A stretch of DNA of 47,548 nt from the IMG/VR virus record IMGVR_UViG_3300044911_002024, positions 1 through 47,548 of that record. One strand, written 5' to 3'. A program made the position numbers and the translations under genes. How positions within the stretch are numbered: position 1 is the stretch's first letter; each line of letters begins with the position of its first letter. Shown here in pieces: positions 38,727 through 47,462 of the stretch. This DNA is from a virus. The notes under the pieces are model-generated. The model saw nothing but the letters and a program-made list of their open reading frames with translations. It did not search any database and was not told where the DNA came from.

Positions 38727-39451
38727 TTGATGAACCCCCAGGCGCCCTCGGGCGGGTTGCGGTCGCTGTTCCAGAAGTCGGTGCAGTGCTGCTGAATCTT
38801 CCCGCCGGCAGCCTCTCGGCTGGGCCAGGTGATCATCAGTTCGGCGTGGCCGACGCTGACCTGCGTGGCGATACCCAACTTGTTGCCGGCCTTGTGGAAC
38901 GCTTTCCAGAAGTGCAAATCTTCATCGACGTGGCCGCCACGGTAGTCGCCGCGCTCGCTGGCCTCGGCGATGAACCACGGCTTCGGCGTCTTCCTGATCG
39001 CTTCGGTACGGATGAACGTGCAGCCGAAGTGGGCCGTCTCGACCAGTTGGACGGGCTTCTGGAACCAGTCATCCTCCACGGTGGTCTTGTCCTCCGGCTT
39101 AATGCCGGGGAGGGCAAACATGACCGTGTTGGCCTCCCGCTTGGTCTGGAGCGGGGCGATGGCATCGACGCCGCTGAACATCATCAGCGTCAAGAGGGCT
39201 TCGACAGTCTTGGCCGTGAAGACCGTGTCGTAGTCGAACGTGAGAATCACGTCGCTCTTGTCAATCACGTCCTCAAAGCAATTCTGGAGGCATTGGCCCC
39301 AGAATGCGCCGGTGTACTTGATCGGCGAGATGCGATGCGGCGCCAGAGCCTGGGCGATGCAGAAGAAATTATCAGTGAAGCCGAGGCGGGGGCAGCTCAT
39401 CAGAGCCGCCACCTTGACCTCGGCCTCACAATCACCGACGCGAACGAGCAT
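38723..39451 (-). CDS. GT-A glycosyltransferase-like protein in the head module
   Basis: 242 residues with AGGAG before ATG 39451. Motifs: ALMSCPRLGFTDNFF near the start, DVILTFDYDTVF with a DxD (about 70), IAPLQTKREAN, and GGHVDEDLHFWKAFHKAGNK followed by VGHAELMI. That is the GT2-like layout (DxD, later ED acid pair, late histidine). It should transfer a sugar, possibly to virion proteins, as it sits between the decoration and connector genes. The acceptor is inference. Confidence 0.72.
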   Translation of the reverse strand: MLVRVGDCEAEVKVAALMSCPRLGFTDNFFCIAQALAPHRISPIKYTGAFWGQCLQNCFEDVIDKSDVILTFDYDTVFTAKTVEALLTLMMFSGVDAIAPLQTKREANTVMFALPGIKPEDKTTVEDDWFQKPVQLVETAHFGCTFIRTEAIRKTPKPWFIAEASERGDYRGGHVDEDLHFWKAFHKAGNKLGIATQVSVGHAELMITWPSREAAGGKIQQHCTDFWNSDRNPPEGAWGFIK

Positions 39452-39512
39452 GGGACGCTCCTATGGTTTAGGAGCGGGCGCGCCTCCTTGCGCCTTTGCC
39501 GGCCGTCTTGGC

Positions 39513-39532
39513 CGTCCCGCTTGGACGGGACG
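39513..39532 (-). terminator. Hairpin after the decoration gene, possible terminator
   Basis: CGTCCCG and CGGGACG pair around a six-base loop just downstream of the stop at 39534, followed by a second small GGCC hairpin. No T-run follows. It could reduce read-through after the abundant head proteins or stabilise their mRNA. Confidence 0.4.
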
Positions 39533-39533
39533 A

Positions 39534-39971
39534 CTAGCCGACAACCCAGCCGATCAAGCCCTTGCCAGCAGCCGCGGTGGGGGCCACCTCGGCCTGCGAC
39601 AGGCCAGCGACGATCCCAAGGGTCGCCGACGCGCCGGGCGTCATGCTGACCTTGAGGTATCGCTTCTTGGCCCGGCAGTCGATGTCCATCTGGACGATCG
39701 CGGCCGAGTTGGTGTCGCTGACAGCCGGGATGGAGAACCCGCCGGTGCCGCCGCCAACGAGGGCGGTCACGTTGGAGTAGGAGACGTTGTCGTCCGACTC
39801 CTCCACCTTCAGGACGCTGGCAAACACCGTGCTGGCGTTGCTGGCGCGGATCGCGGAGACGCTGACGTGGTCGAAGCCGAGGCGGTCGATCGTCAGGGTG
39901 CTCGTCGCGGTCGAGCCAACGGCGGCAGTCGGAAGCGTGGCGAGGAACTTGTTGAACTGGTCGTGGATCAT
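39534..39971 (-). CDS. Probable head decoration/minor capsid protein, 145 aa
   Basis: Directly downstream of the capsid gene with AAGGAG. Beta-rich: DRLGFDHVSVSAIRASNAST, VLKVEESDDNVSYSNVT, ALVGGGTGGFSIPAVSDTN, and a GIVAGLSQAEVAP end. I recall the VxESDD-x-xxYxxVxxLxGGGTGGF pattern from proteins beside phage capsid genes. Decoration or capsid-stabilising role inferred. Confidence 0.65.
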   Translation of the reverse strand: MIHDQFNKFLATLPTAAVGSTATSTLTIDRLGFDHVSVSAIRASNASTVFASVLKVEESDDNVSYSNVTALVGGGTGGFSIPAVSDTNSAAIVQMDIDCRAKKRYLKVSMTPGASATLGIVAGLSQAEVAPTAAAGKGLIGWVVG

Positions 39972-40003
39972 CTAGGTGCGAACTCCTTGAAGATGGATGG
40001 CGA

Positions 40004-41350
40004 TCACGAGGCCGCGGTCTTGAGGGCGATCACCGGCCCAGCCTCGGAGGCCGAGCCAAGCGAGTGGTGGTTGATGTCGAACCGCATCGTGCCTTGGAGC
40101 AGCAACTGATCGGTGGTCGCGTAGACCTGATCGAACAGACGGACGCTGAAGTCGCGCCGGCGGGCGTAGATCGACGACAGGCCCAGGTTGCCGAACAGCA
40201 CCTTGACCTTGCTCACGTCGGCGCCGAGCGTGCTGTTCATCACATGCACGAGACGCACGGGGTAGCCGAGCCAAGAGTCGCCAGCCGCGCCCCCGACGTT
40301 CTCGACGGTGTTGCCACCAGCCGCGTACTTCAGGCGAGCGATGCTGGCGGCATAGCCGGCCGGCGAGACGTACCACGCGGCGCCCTGGCGGGCGTAGATC
40401 GGCAGCTTGCCCATCGCACCGAGGAAGTCCTCGATGTCGAGCGTCTCGAAGGACGTGTTGCCGCTGGCCGCACCGTGAACGCTGGCGGCGTAGTTGCCGT
40501 CATTGATCTTGTTGACGATGCCGTTGATTCCGCCGTAGGTTCCCTGCGTCCCGTCACCGAGCCAGCCACAAATATCGATTTTGTAGGCCAGGCTGGTTCC
40601 GAACTCCTGCCCGACTGCGTCGGCCAAAGACACTACGCCGTTGGTATCCTCGACGACCTCGCTGCTCATCCGGCAGCCAACGGCGAGCTTCTTCGCCACC
40701 AGGCTGACGTTCGCGTAGGTCGGCTCGCTCTCGGTCACGGCCGAGCCTTCGCCGACGAAGTAGGCCGTGGTGCCGGTGATCCGCTTGGGGATCACCATCG
40801 TGTCACGGCTCATCGACACGTTCTCGGCGGCGCCGGGGAAGGTGCCGTAGGTTTCGACCAGCCGGATCACGCGGGACGCGAACTCCTCGGGAACGAGGGC
40901 GCCGCCAGCGGCGTTGCTGCCCTCGTTCATGGCGCGGGCCTCGATGCCGTGGTCACGGCACCACCGGATGTCGGACTCCCGCTTGAACACCGTCGCAGCG
41001 ATCCAGCGACCGCAGCGGTAGGCGCTCTCGACGGCGTCGGGGCCGTCGTTGAAGCAGCGGAGGGTGCTGTGATGCGGGTTGACGGGGCGAATCTCGAGCT
41101 TCCGCTCCTCGACGGCCGGGGCGGCCACCGGAGCCGGGGCGGCCTTCTCGACCACCGCGCGGAGTTCCTGCTCCTTGGCGGCGAGGCGGCCCTCGAACTC
41201 AAGGTCGGCCTTGACGGTGTCGGCCTCGTCGGAGAGCTTGCGGAGTTCCGCGGTCTGCTCCTCCGAACGCTCGGCCACGTCGGCCAGTTCGGTCATCCGG
41301 GCGGCGACGGCCGCGGCACGATCCTGAAGTCGCTTGAGGTTCGAGGGCAT
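40004..41350 (-). CDS. Major capsid protein, HK97 fold
   Basis: 448 residues from ATG 41350 with AGGAG upstream (TTG 41380 is less likely). Residues 1-70 form a coiled-coil delta domain (LKRLQDRAAAVAARMTELAD, EEQTAELRKLSDEADTVK), probably removed by the protease encoded upstream. The mature part begins near NEGSNAAGGALVPEEFASRV (142-161), the typical HK97 start, followed by a spine helix and P-domain and ending AGPVIALKTAAS. Forms the head shell. Confidence 0.94.
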   Translation of the reverse strand: MPSNLKRLQDRAAAVAARMTELADVAERSEEQTAELRKLSDEADTVKADLEFEGRLAAKEQELRAVVEKAAPAPVAAPAVEERKLEIRPVNPHHSTLRCFNDGPDAVESAYRCGRWIAATVFKRESDIRWCRDHGIEARAMNEGSNAAGGALVPEEFASRVIRLVETYGTFPGAAENVSMSRDTMVIPKRITGTTAYFVGEGSAVTESEPTYANVSLVAKKLAVGCRMSSEVVEDTNGVVSLADAVGQEFGTSLAYKIDICGWLGDGTQGTYGGINGIVNKINDGNYAASVHGAASGNTSFETLDIEDFLGAMGKLPIYARQGAAWYVSPAGYAASIARLKYAAGGNTVENVGGAAGDSWLGYPVRLVHVMNSTLGADVSKVKVLFGNLGLSSIYARRRDFSVRLFDQVYATTDQLLLQGTMRFDINHHSLGSASEAGPVIALKTAAS

Positions 41351-41456
41351 CTTGGCCTTGCTCCTGTTTGAGCCGGCCAAAACGCAAAAGCGGCGGCCGG
41401 CGGGTGGTTCCCGCTAGCTCGCCGCAGACGTGAATCCTCACGCTGCTCGTGCTGTC

Positions 41457-41478
41457 CCTCGCGATGTCCGTCGCGAGG
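41457..41478. promoter_or_regulatory. Inverted repeat in the gap before the capsid gene
   Basis: CCTCGCGA and TCGCGAGG flank a six-base centre, in the 158-base gap between protease and capsid genes. It could be an operator, processing hairpin or stop signal. A second weaker stem (GCGGG/CCCGC) lies near 41400-41414. No clear -35/-10 seen. Confidence 0.5.
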
Positions 41479-41508
41479 CGTGTATCTACTTGTAGTGTAG
41501 GGAGGCGA

Positions 41509-42798
41509 CTACTTGCCGTGCAAGGGAGTCGAGAGCAGCGCGGCCTTGAGTCGCGCCATCTTTCCGACGAAGTCGGTCGTGTCAGCGCTCACCTTCACGA
41601 CGATGGTCGGCTCGTCTTCGATGTCGCGCTCTTCGTCGATCGCCGGCAGGTCGCGCTCGCCGTCCATCTCCTTCACCTTGCGGGCCGACCAGTTCTTGGC
41701 CGCGTTGCCGCCCCAAAGAAGCCAGGCCACAAAAGCAGGTGAGTAGTCCGGCGGCTGATCCCAGCCGGCCGTCTTACTGGCCTCGTGCCGGGCGAACCAG
41801 GCATTCATCTCGCGAATCCAGTCCTCGTTCATCTCCTCGCGGCGAGCGAGGCGGTTGGCCCGAGCGACCGTCTCAGGCTTCAGGCCGTCGCCGCTCTTGC
41901 CGTCCTCGTGGAGTTTCAGGCCGCGCCGAGCCGCCGAGGCCATGCCGGCTGTCGGCCGCATCGACACGGCGCGCTCGTCGTCATCCTCGCTCTCGGTCGG
42001 CTCGGGCAGGGGGTCGATCTTGGTCAGCGTGCTGACCTTGTGGCCGACCTGGGTGTCGGTCGCCCGCCAGCCGTCACCGGCCTTCTCGTAAACCGTGATC
42101 AAGGCCGCGGGGTCGTCCTCGCTCGCATTGACCTTGAAGTCGGTGTTGGGAACGTCCAGCGTGCCGTCGAACATGACGTGGTCTACCCGCCCGCGGGCCG
42201 TGCCGCCCGAAGACCCCCACGACACGAAGTCGCCCTCGACCACGCCGTCGGGCGAGGCTCGATTCTCGGCCTGGGCCATCTCCAGGGCACGCTTGCTGAC
42301 GTAAGTCTCGGTGGCGAGATACGCCGGCGTATCCACGGGGCCGGCGTCGCCGAGGAAGGAAAATTTCTTGATCCGGCGGATCATCCGGCCGCCGGCGTCC
42401 CGCTGCCAAGACTCGTCCGCTGGACGGGAGCGGAAGGCGAAGCTTGATCCGCGCACATCCCCGCGCTCGATCAATTCGACGACCGCCGCCGCCGACCGGG
42501 GCGGGTCGATCTCGTACCGCAGGCCGCGCTCGTCCACCATCAGGCGCATCGTGCCGCTGGAGGTTCGGCCGATCACCTGCGTGTGGTTGTACTTGCCGAA
42601 CACGTCGGGGTTCGAGGCCATGACCTCATCGAACGCGCCGCGCTCCACGATCTCGTAGAAGCCGCCGAGGTCTTGGCTCTCCGACTCAAAGACGGCCGCA
42701 TAGCCGCGAATGACGGTGCGGCCGTTCTCGTCGGCCTTCACCTCCAGCCCCGGCAGGTCGGCGATCAGCCGCCGTTCAAGTTCGCTCTGTCCGTCCAT
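41509..42798 (-). CDS. HK97 prohead protease with C-terminal add-on domains
   Basis: ATG 42798 has a strong GAGGAGG; the frame overlaps the portal gene. 429 residues, about twice a normal gp4-type protease. Residues 15-170 are the protease (RGYAAVFESESQDLGGFYEI, H72, DVRGSSFAFR with S118/S119). Residues about 186-265 (GDFVSWGSSGGTARGRVDHV ...) look like a DUF2945-like SH3/Tudor barrel, and about 285-380 (AGMASAARRGLKLHEDG, FVAWLLWGGNAAKNWSARK) is a helical module seen fused to phage proteases. It trims capsid protein during maturation; the add-ons may be scaffold. Confidence 0.85.
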   Translation of the reverse strand: MDGQSELERRLIADLPGLEVKADENGRTVIRGYAAVFESESQDLGGFYEIVERGAFDEVMASNPDVFGKYNHTQVIGRTSSGTMRLMVDERGLRYEIDPPRSAAAVVELIERGDVRGSSFAFRSRPADESWQRDAGGRMIRRIKKFSFLGDAGPVDTPAYLATETYVSKRALEMAQAENRASPDGVVEGDFVSWGSSGGTARGRVDHVMFDGTLDVPNTDFKVNASEDDPAALITVYEKAGDGWRATDTQVGHKVSTLTKIDPLPEPTESEDDDERAVSMRPTAGMASAARRGLKLHEDGKSGDGLKPETVARANRLARREEMNEDWIREMNAWFARHEASKTAGWDQPPDYSPAFVAWLLWGGNAAKNWSARKVKEMDGERDLPAIDEERDIEDEPTIVVKVSADTTDFVGKMARLKAALLSTPLHGK

Positions 42799-44399
42799 GT
42801 TTTCGTCGCCTCCTCGTAGGGCTTGCCAGACCGATGGCAGTCCAGCAGTCGATCCCGCGTGCTCTCCATCCACTCAGTCACGAATGTGTCGATGTCGCGG
42901 CCAGTCGCCTTGGCGGCGTCGCAGAGTTCCGTCCGCATCCGCTGCTCGTGCGCCTCGAGCCACGTCTGCAACTTGGCCGGCTTGTTGCGGCGTTCCAGAA
43001 TGCCGTCGGCCTCGACGGCGGCGAGCCGCCGGAGGGTCGTGCGGAAGAGAGCTTCGCGGGCGTCGGTGACGGCGGCGTCGGACGGGGCAGGGCCGTCATT
43101 GCCGTCCAACTGGTCGTCGTCCTCGCTGTTGTCGTCCGGTTCGTCAGCCGGAGCGGCCGGCTGCGCCGGGTTCTCCGGCTGACCGTTCGGCGTCTCCACC
43201 GTGAACGCATCCAGCAACTGCATATTCACCTGCACGAATCGCTTGTTGCCGAGGCCGTCGGGCAGGGGGTTGTAGCCGATCTGGGCGCGAATCTCGTCCA
43301 CCGACAGGGCGCCCATGTTGAACGCCTCCCGCATGAACTGGGAGCGGGCCGCGAAGTCGCCGGCCAGGAGCGCCGTCGTGTCGAACTCCACGAAGTAGTC
43401 GCGATCCTCGGTGATCAGGTCGCGGCGGCAGGCAAACTGCCAGCGGCGGGTGTGCGGGTAGAGGCCGAAGGTGACGAAGTCGATGGCTGCCTGCTCGACC
43501 GTGCTGTGCCGCACATTCGTCAGGTCGCCGAGCATATGGAGAGGAACCCGATAGCACCTGGCGATCTCCTCGACGGCGTAGCGCCTGGTGTCGATCAGAG
43601 CACTGTGCTGGTTGTTGACCGGGTCGGTCTTCTTGTGGAAGCCGTGGGGCATGACCACGGTTCCGAAGGCTTTCATCGGGCCGCGGTGGGCGTCGTCCCA
43701 TTGCTGCTTGAACCGCTGGATCGCCTCTGGCTTGAAGGGCTGATCGACCTCGATGTAAGTGCCGCTGGTGGCCCCATTCCCAAAGAATGCGGACGAGTAC
43801 AGTTCCGTTGCCCGCGCCAGCCCGATCGCGTCCTGGGAGAGGGTGGTGGGGACGTAGCCTGTCACGCCGTCGCTCGAGAGCCAGCGCAGGTGGAAAATCT
43901 GATCCTGACGGTAGTTCGTCGGGGTCGGCTTGCCGTCCTCTCGGTACTGGTACTGGAGCCGGCCGTTCTCAAGCCGCACGATCTCCATGCGGGAGGCGTG
44001 GAGCGGGATGAGTTGATCGACGCTGCCGCGCCGGCCGGGGCGGATCAGCGAGTAGGCGTTGCCCCAGAGGAGCATCTGGCTGGTCATCCACTCGCGCCAC
44101 TCGAACGAGGTCATCCAGTCGTTCGGCTGGTAGGCCAGCACGTCTTGGAGCGGGTGGTCTTCGGCGATTTCCTTGCCGCCGCCGGGTATCTTGCGGTAGA
44201 CGTTGAATGGCATCGCGGCCATCGATTCGGCCAGCACCCTGACGCACGACAGGACGGCCGAGCAGCGGAGGCTCGACTCCGGCGAGACGTAGACGCCGGC
44301 GGCGCCCTTGCGACTCTCGACGATCTCCTCGAAGACCCGCGAGAGGCTGGTTCGCATCTCGTACAGGTCGCCGGCGTCCGCGTATTGCGTTTCAGCCAC
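42765..44399 (-). CDS. Portal protein, HK97 family
   Basis: 544 residues from GTG 44399, whose G is the last base of the large terminase TAG. Typical blocks: SSLRCSAVLSCVRVLAESMA, DHPLQDVLAYQPNDWMTSFE, ILWGNAY-like region LLWGNAYSLIRPGRRG, DTRRYAVEEIARCYRVPLHM and LGDLTNVRHSTVEQAAIDFV. It forms the dodecameric DNA gate. C-terminal 130 residues are acidic and variable. Confidence 0.95.
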   Translation of the reverse strand: MAETQYADAGDLYEMRTSLSRVFEEIVESRKGAAGVYVSPESSLRCSAVLSCVRVLAESMAAMPFNVYRKIPGGGKEIAEDHPLQDVLAYQPNDWMTSFEWREWMTSQMLLWGNAYSLIRPGRRGSVDQLIPLHASRMEIVRLENGRLQYQYREDGKPTPTNYRQDQIFHLRWLSSDGVTGYVPTTLSQDAIGLARATELYSSAFFGNGATSGTYIEVDQPFKPEAIQRFKQQWDDAHRGPMKAFGTVVMPHGFHKKTDPVNNQHSALIDTRRYAVEEIARCYRVPLHMLGDLTNVRHSTVEQAAIDFVTFGLYPHTRRWQFACRRDLITEDRDYFVEFDTTALLAGDFAARSQFMREAFNMGALSVDEIRAQIGYNPLPDGLGNKRFVQVNMQLLDAFTVETPNGQPENPAQPAAPADEPDDNSEDDDQLDGNDGPAPSDAAVTDAREALFRTTLRRLAAVEADGILERRNKPAKLQTWLEAHEQRMRTELCDAAKATGRDIDTFVTEWMESTRDRLLDCHRSGKPYEEATKTWTDRANLNGG

Positions 44400-46996
44400 T
44401 AAAACACCACCAGTTGCGGGTCTTCGTCGATTCCTTTGACCTCGGCACTCGCGAGGCCCAATGCCATGATCAGGGCCACGGCCGCGTCAATTCGGCTTGT
44501 CGAGTTTGAGTTGCTCTTCGTGGGCTTGATGTTCCCTGCGTCGTCCTGCCGCACCTGAAGGTTGCTCGTGTGGAGCGTCAATGGCGGGTTGCCGCCGTGC
44601 CGGAGACGCTGACTGAGCACGGTCGCTTCAAGGAGCTTGGTAGGCGCCGACAAAGAGGCATAGCCCTGCCCATAAGGCTTTACGTCAACGCCCTCGTTCA
44701 CCAACTGGGTCGTAATATGGGTCGCATTCCAGCGATCAATTGCCACGCCGCGAACCACGTTCTCCTCGCAAAACGAGAGGACGTAGTCGCGAACAACGTC
44801 GTAATCCGTAATGTCTCCTTCAGTTATTGTACAAAACCCGTCCTTGGCCCATTGACGATAGGGGGCTTCCGAGCGGTCAATGTTCTTCTCGGGGATGAAG
44901 ACGTGCGCCATCGCGTCGTAGGTGCCGTCGGGGTTGCCGTTCTCGTCCAGGCCGGGCCAGACGGCGGCGAACGCCGTCGTGTCCTGCGTGCTCGAGAGGT
45001 CGAGGCCGCAGTAGCAGGGGCGATCCGCCGGTGGCCGCAGCGGCTGGCCGCACGCCTCGAACTGGCCCGTCCTGAAGAACTTGTTGGCCCCGTTACTGCA
45101 CCACTGGTTCAGGTAGAGGGTGCGGAACTTCAGTTCTTGGGCGACCGACTCGCGGGCCAGGGCGGCCTCGCGCTCAAGGAACTCGGGCCTTACCGTGATT
45201 GAGAAGTTCGGATTAGCTTTTGCCCACGTTTTGGGGTCGTAGGGGTCGTCGTCTGGTTCAGCCGCGTGAATGCACGGCAGGAATGTGGGGTCTTCAATGA
45301 TGCCGTCGCGAACCTTGATCGCCCTTTGCCACTCGTCATAGCAAGGGCCGACTCTGTCCATGCCCGCCGTTGTCACATAGATGACGAGCGGCTCGGCTCG
45401 CGCGCCCATGCCGCTCTCTAACACGTCTATCAAATCCCGATTGGGCTGGACGTGGAATTCGTCTACCAGCACCAGCGACGGATTGAAGCCGTGTTTTCCG
45501 CGATGCTCGCTAGAAAGGAACTGAATTACGCTGCTCTTGTGCGGAATTACTATTGAGCCTTTGTATATCTTCGCCCTCTTGAGCAGGCCAGGACAGGACT
45601 CGATGTAACGCGAGCACGCAGTGAACAGGAGGCTGGCCTGCTTCCGGTCGCCGGCGGCGATCAGAATCTGGCCTCCGGCCTCGCCGAAGAACCCCTCGTA
45701 GGCGCCGATGACGGCGCACATGGCTGAGTTGTGGGTCGGGATGAGCGATCGACCCGCAAGGAACATTCCGTCCTCGCTGGCGACTTGAATGCAGCGGACG
45801 GGGACCGATTCGGTGGGGTCGCACGAGACGATCTGTCGCGTTCGGGATCGCGGCTGGACGCTAGGCGGCGACTTCACCCTCGCCTGCTTCCGCTCCATCC
45901 TGAAGACTTTAGCGGGCAGGAGGGGCGTGAACTGAACGCGGTACTTTGGGCCGATGACTCGGCCATGAAGTTTCGCCACGCCTTCATTGAGCATGACTTT
46001 GAAGCCCAAGCCCGCCGCCAATTCCGCGAAGTCCTCGGCGAGCCGTCGCTTGACGGAGGTGAACTCGCACTGGCCTCGGTGAGCAATGGTGCCGTCGGTA
46101 TCCATGAGCCCCTGGAGGAGGGCCACACGCTGCTCGACGCTTGCCTGAAGGTACGCCGTCGGTATGTGCTTGTTGTTGAGGAGGTTGAGCCGGCGAAGCT
46201 GAGTCCGTATCGCAAGGACTCCTTTTCCGCGGTTCTTCTTGCGGTGGGCGTTGCCGCCAAGGCAGACGGTTAGGGCGGCATCGCCGTATTGCTTGACTGA
46301 AACTGGCGCCCCTGCGGCGACTAGATTGTCAACTATTGTGCGTTCGTGCCGACTAACGGTTACGGTGGCGGCGGATGACGTGCCGTCGCCCAGCCAAACC
46401 CCAAGCACATAGGGGTCGATAGGAAGTTCAGCCGCGGGCATCTGGAGCGGCTCCGCGACGGCGACGCTGTGATTGCGGTCGCCGCGGCCTCCTGTGAGGC
46501 AGGTTTCCGCTATCTGGCGAGTTGTTCTGATCGACCAGCCGGCCTTAGACCTGCCTTTGTTGCCGATGCCGGAGCCCGGCCGATCAATCCTCGCGTGTGT
46601 CAGCCAAAGGTGCTCGGCGTCCGCGATGATCTCGTCGGCTCGAGCGAACTCGACCTTGTAACACGGCCTATCGTGCATTACATCACTGACAGCGATGACG
46701 CCAACAGGGCGGCCGGACGGATGGAAGACTTGGTCGCCGACCTTGACCGACCCCATCGTCTTCCACCCATCGGTGGTCAGGAGCGGTGTGTTGAGGGCCA
46801 GGGCTTTCCCATTCTTCCGCGGAATCGCCAGCAAACTCCGCTGGTACTGCCGGCGGCCGTCGGGGCGAAGGGTGTTGAAGAGCTTGTCGAGGTACTCGTC
46901 CTGCCAGGGCTCCGGCACAAAAGGCTGCCCTGTGAAGGGGCTTTCTGTGTGCTTTAGTAACCTGGCGAACTGGCGAATGTCAACCTGACGTGCCAT
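44399..46996 (-). CDS. terL: Terminase large subunit, interrupted by a class 3 intein
   Basis: 865-residue precursor from ATG 46996 (upstream ATGs at 47008 and 47047 are possible); spliced terminase would be 506 aa. The host protein has LLAIPRKNGK at the P-loop, immediately broken by the intein and resuming SAMCAVIGAYEGFFGEAGGQ. Walker B is VLVDEFH, and the nuclease part has YCGLDLSSTQDTTAF. It cuts and pumps DNA into the head. With the P-loop split, activity should need protein splicing. Ends on the portal start codon. Confidence 0.95.
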   Translation of the reverse strand: MARQVDIRQFARLLKHTESPFTGQPFVPEPWQDEYLDKLFNTLRPDGRRQYQRSLLAIPRKNGKALALNTPLLTTDGWKTMGSVKVGDQVFHPSGRPVGVIAVSDVMHDRPCYKVEFARADEIIADAEHLWLTHARIDRPGSGIGNKGRSKAGWSIRTTRQIAETCLTGGRGDRNHSVAVAEPLQMPAAELPIDPYVLGVWLGDGTSSAATVTVSRHERTIVDNLVAAGAPVSVKQYGDAALTVCLGGNAHRKKNRGKGVLAIRTQLRRLNLLNNKHIPTAYLQASVEQRVALLQGLMDTDGTIAHRGQCEFTSVKRRLAEDFAELAAGLGFKVMLNEGVAKLHGRVIGPKYRVQFTPLLPAKVFRMERKQARVKSPPSVQPRSRTRQIVSCDPTESVPVRCIQVASEDGMFLAGRSLIPTHNSAMCAVIGAYEGFFGEAGGQILIAAGDRKQASLLFTACSRYIESCPGLLKRAKIYKGSIVIPHKSSVIQFLSSEHRGKHGFNPSLVLVDEFHVQPNRDLIDVLESGMGARAEPLVIYVTTAGMDRVGPCYDEWQRAIKVRDGIIEDPTFLPCIHAAEPDDDPYDPKTWAKANPNFSITVRPEFLEREAALARESVAQELKFRTLYLNQWCSNGANKFFRTGQFEACGQPLRPPADRPCYCGLDLSSTQDTTAFAAVWPGLDENGNPDGTYDAMAHVFIPEKNIDRSEAPYRQWAKDGFCTITEGDITDYDVVRDYVLSFCEENVVRGVAIDRWNATHITTQLVNEGVDVKPYGQGYASLSAPTKLLEATVLSQRLRHGGNPPLTLHTSNLQVRQDDAGNIKPTKSNSNSTSRIDAAVALIMALGLASAEVKGIDEDPQLVVF
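45728..46804 (-). other. Class 3 intein with LAGLIDADG-type endonuclease
   Basis: 359 residues (65-423 of the precursor), between P-loop lysine and serine. Residue 1 is Ala, not Cys/Ser. The class 3 triad is present: W67 in ADAEHLW, C338 in VPVRCIQVA, T357 in LIPTHN, with terminal H358-N359 and Ser as +1. The middle holds both endonuclease dodecapeptides, VLGVWLGDG (133-141) and LLQGLMDTDG (229-238). Block A reads ALALNTPLLTTDGW. Splicing and homing competence are expected from the intact motifs. Confidence 0.93.
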
Positions 46997-47462
46997 CGAA
47001 AAGGGCATCCACGGGGTCGGCGACCACCTTGACCGCGCCGTACCCAAGTCGGGTGCGGTCGGCGGGGGTCAGGCCCAGCACCGTCTCGAGGTGCCGGAGT
47101 TGCTCGCCCGTGTCCTTGGCCTGGGCGGCCATCGCGGTCGGCCGCGAGAATCGCAGCGAACCGTCTGGCCCCAGAATCTCCTTGTAGAGACAATCGACCT
47201 GCTGAAGCTGCTGGACGGAATACTCCCAGGCAACGTAGGTCGTGCAGTAGCGGGTGATGACGTGCTCGTCGGTTTCGGCGAGCGTACCCATCCGCTCGAG
47301 CCAGCCCACGACCCGCACAAACACCTCTTTCGCCCGTGGTTTCAGCCACTCCGGCGGCAGCATGGCCTCGGCGGGCTTCGTCCCCAGTTCCTCGCGGGTC
47401 TTGGCGTGCTTCGACCCCACGAGTTGGAGAACGTGCTTCGGCTTTGGAGGGCGACCCTTCAT
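46980..47462 (-). CDS. terS: Terminase small subunit, P27 family
   Basis: 160 residues from ATG 47462 (ATG 47471 also possible). MKGRPPKPKHVLQLVGSK at the N-terminus, then LGTKPAEAMLPPEWLKP and RAKEVFVRVVGWLERMGTLA, follow the P27-type small terminase. It recognises phage DNA and loads the large subunit, with which it overlaps by 17 bases. Upstream the same frame stays open to the window edge, but the conserved part starts here. Confidence 0.88.
   Translation of the reverse strand: MKGRPPKPKHVLQLVGSKHAKTREELGTKPAEAMLPPEWLKPRAKEVFVRVVGWLERMGTLAETDEHVITRYCTTYVAWEYSVQQLQQVDCLYKEILGPDGSLRFSRPTAMAAQAKDTGEQLRHLETVLGLTPADRTRLGYGAVKVVADPVDALFDGTSG

Noticed and set aside
40064-41371. 435-residue plus-strand ORF
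   Set aside because: Antisense shadow of the major capsid gene; low-complexity composition and no family signature, produced by G+C-rich codon bias.
42834-44402. 522-residue plus-strand ORF
   Set aside because: Lies exactly opposite the portal gene, which has clear HK97 portal motifs and a terminase-coupled start.
47008-47047. Upstream starts for the large terminase
   Set aside because: They extend into the small terminase gene and add residues unlike terminase N-termini; ATG 46996 gives a short overlap. Not fully excluded.
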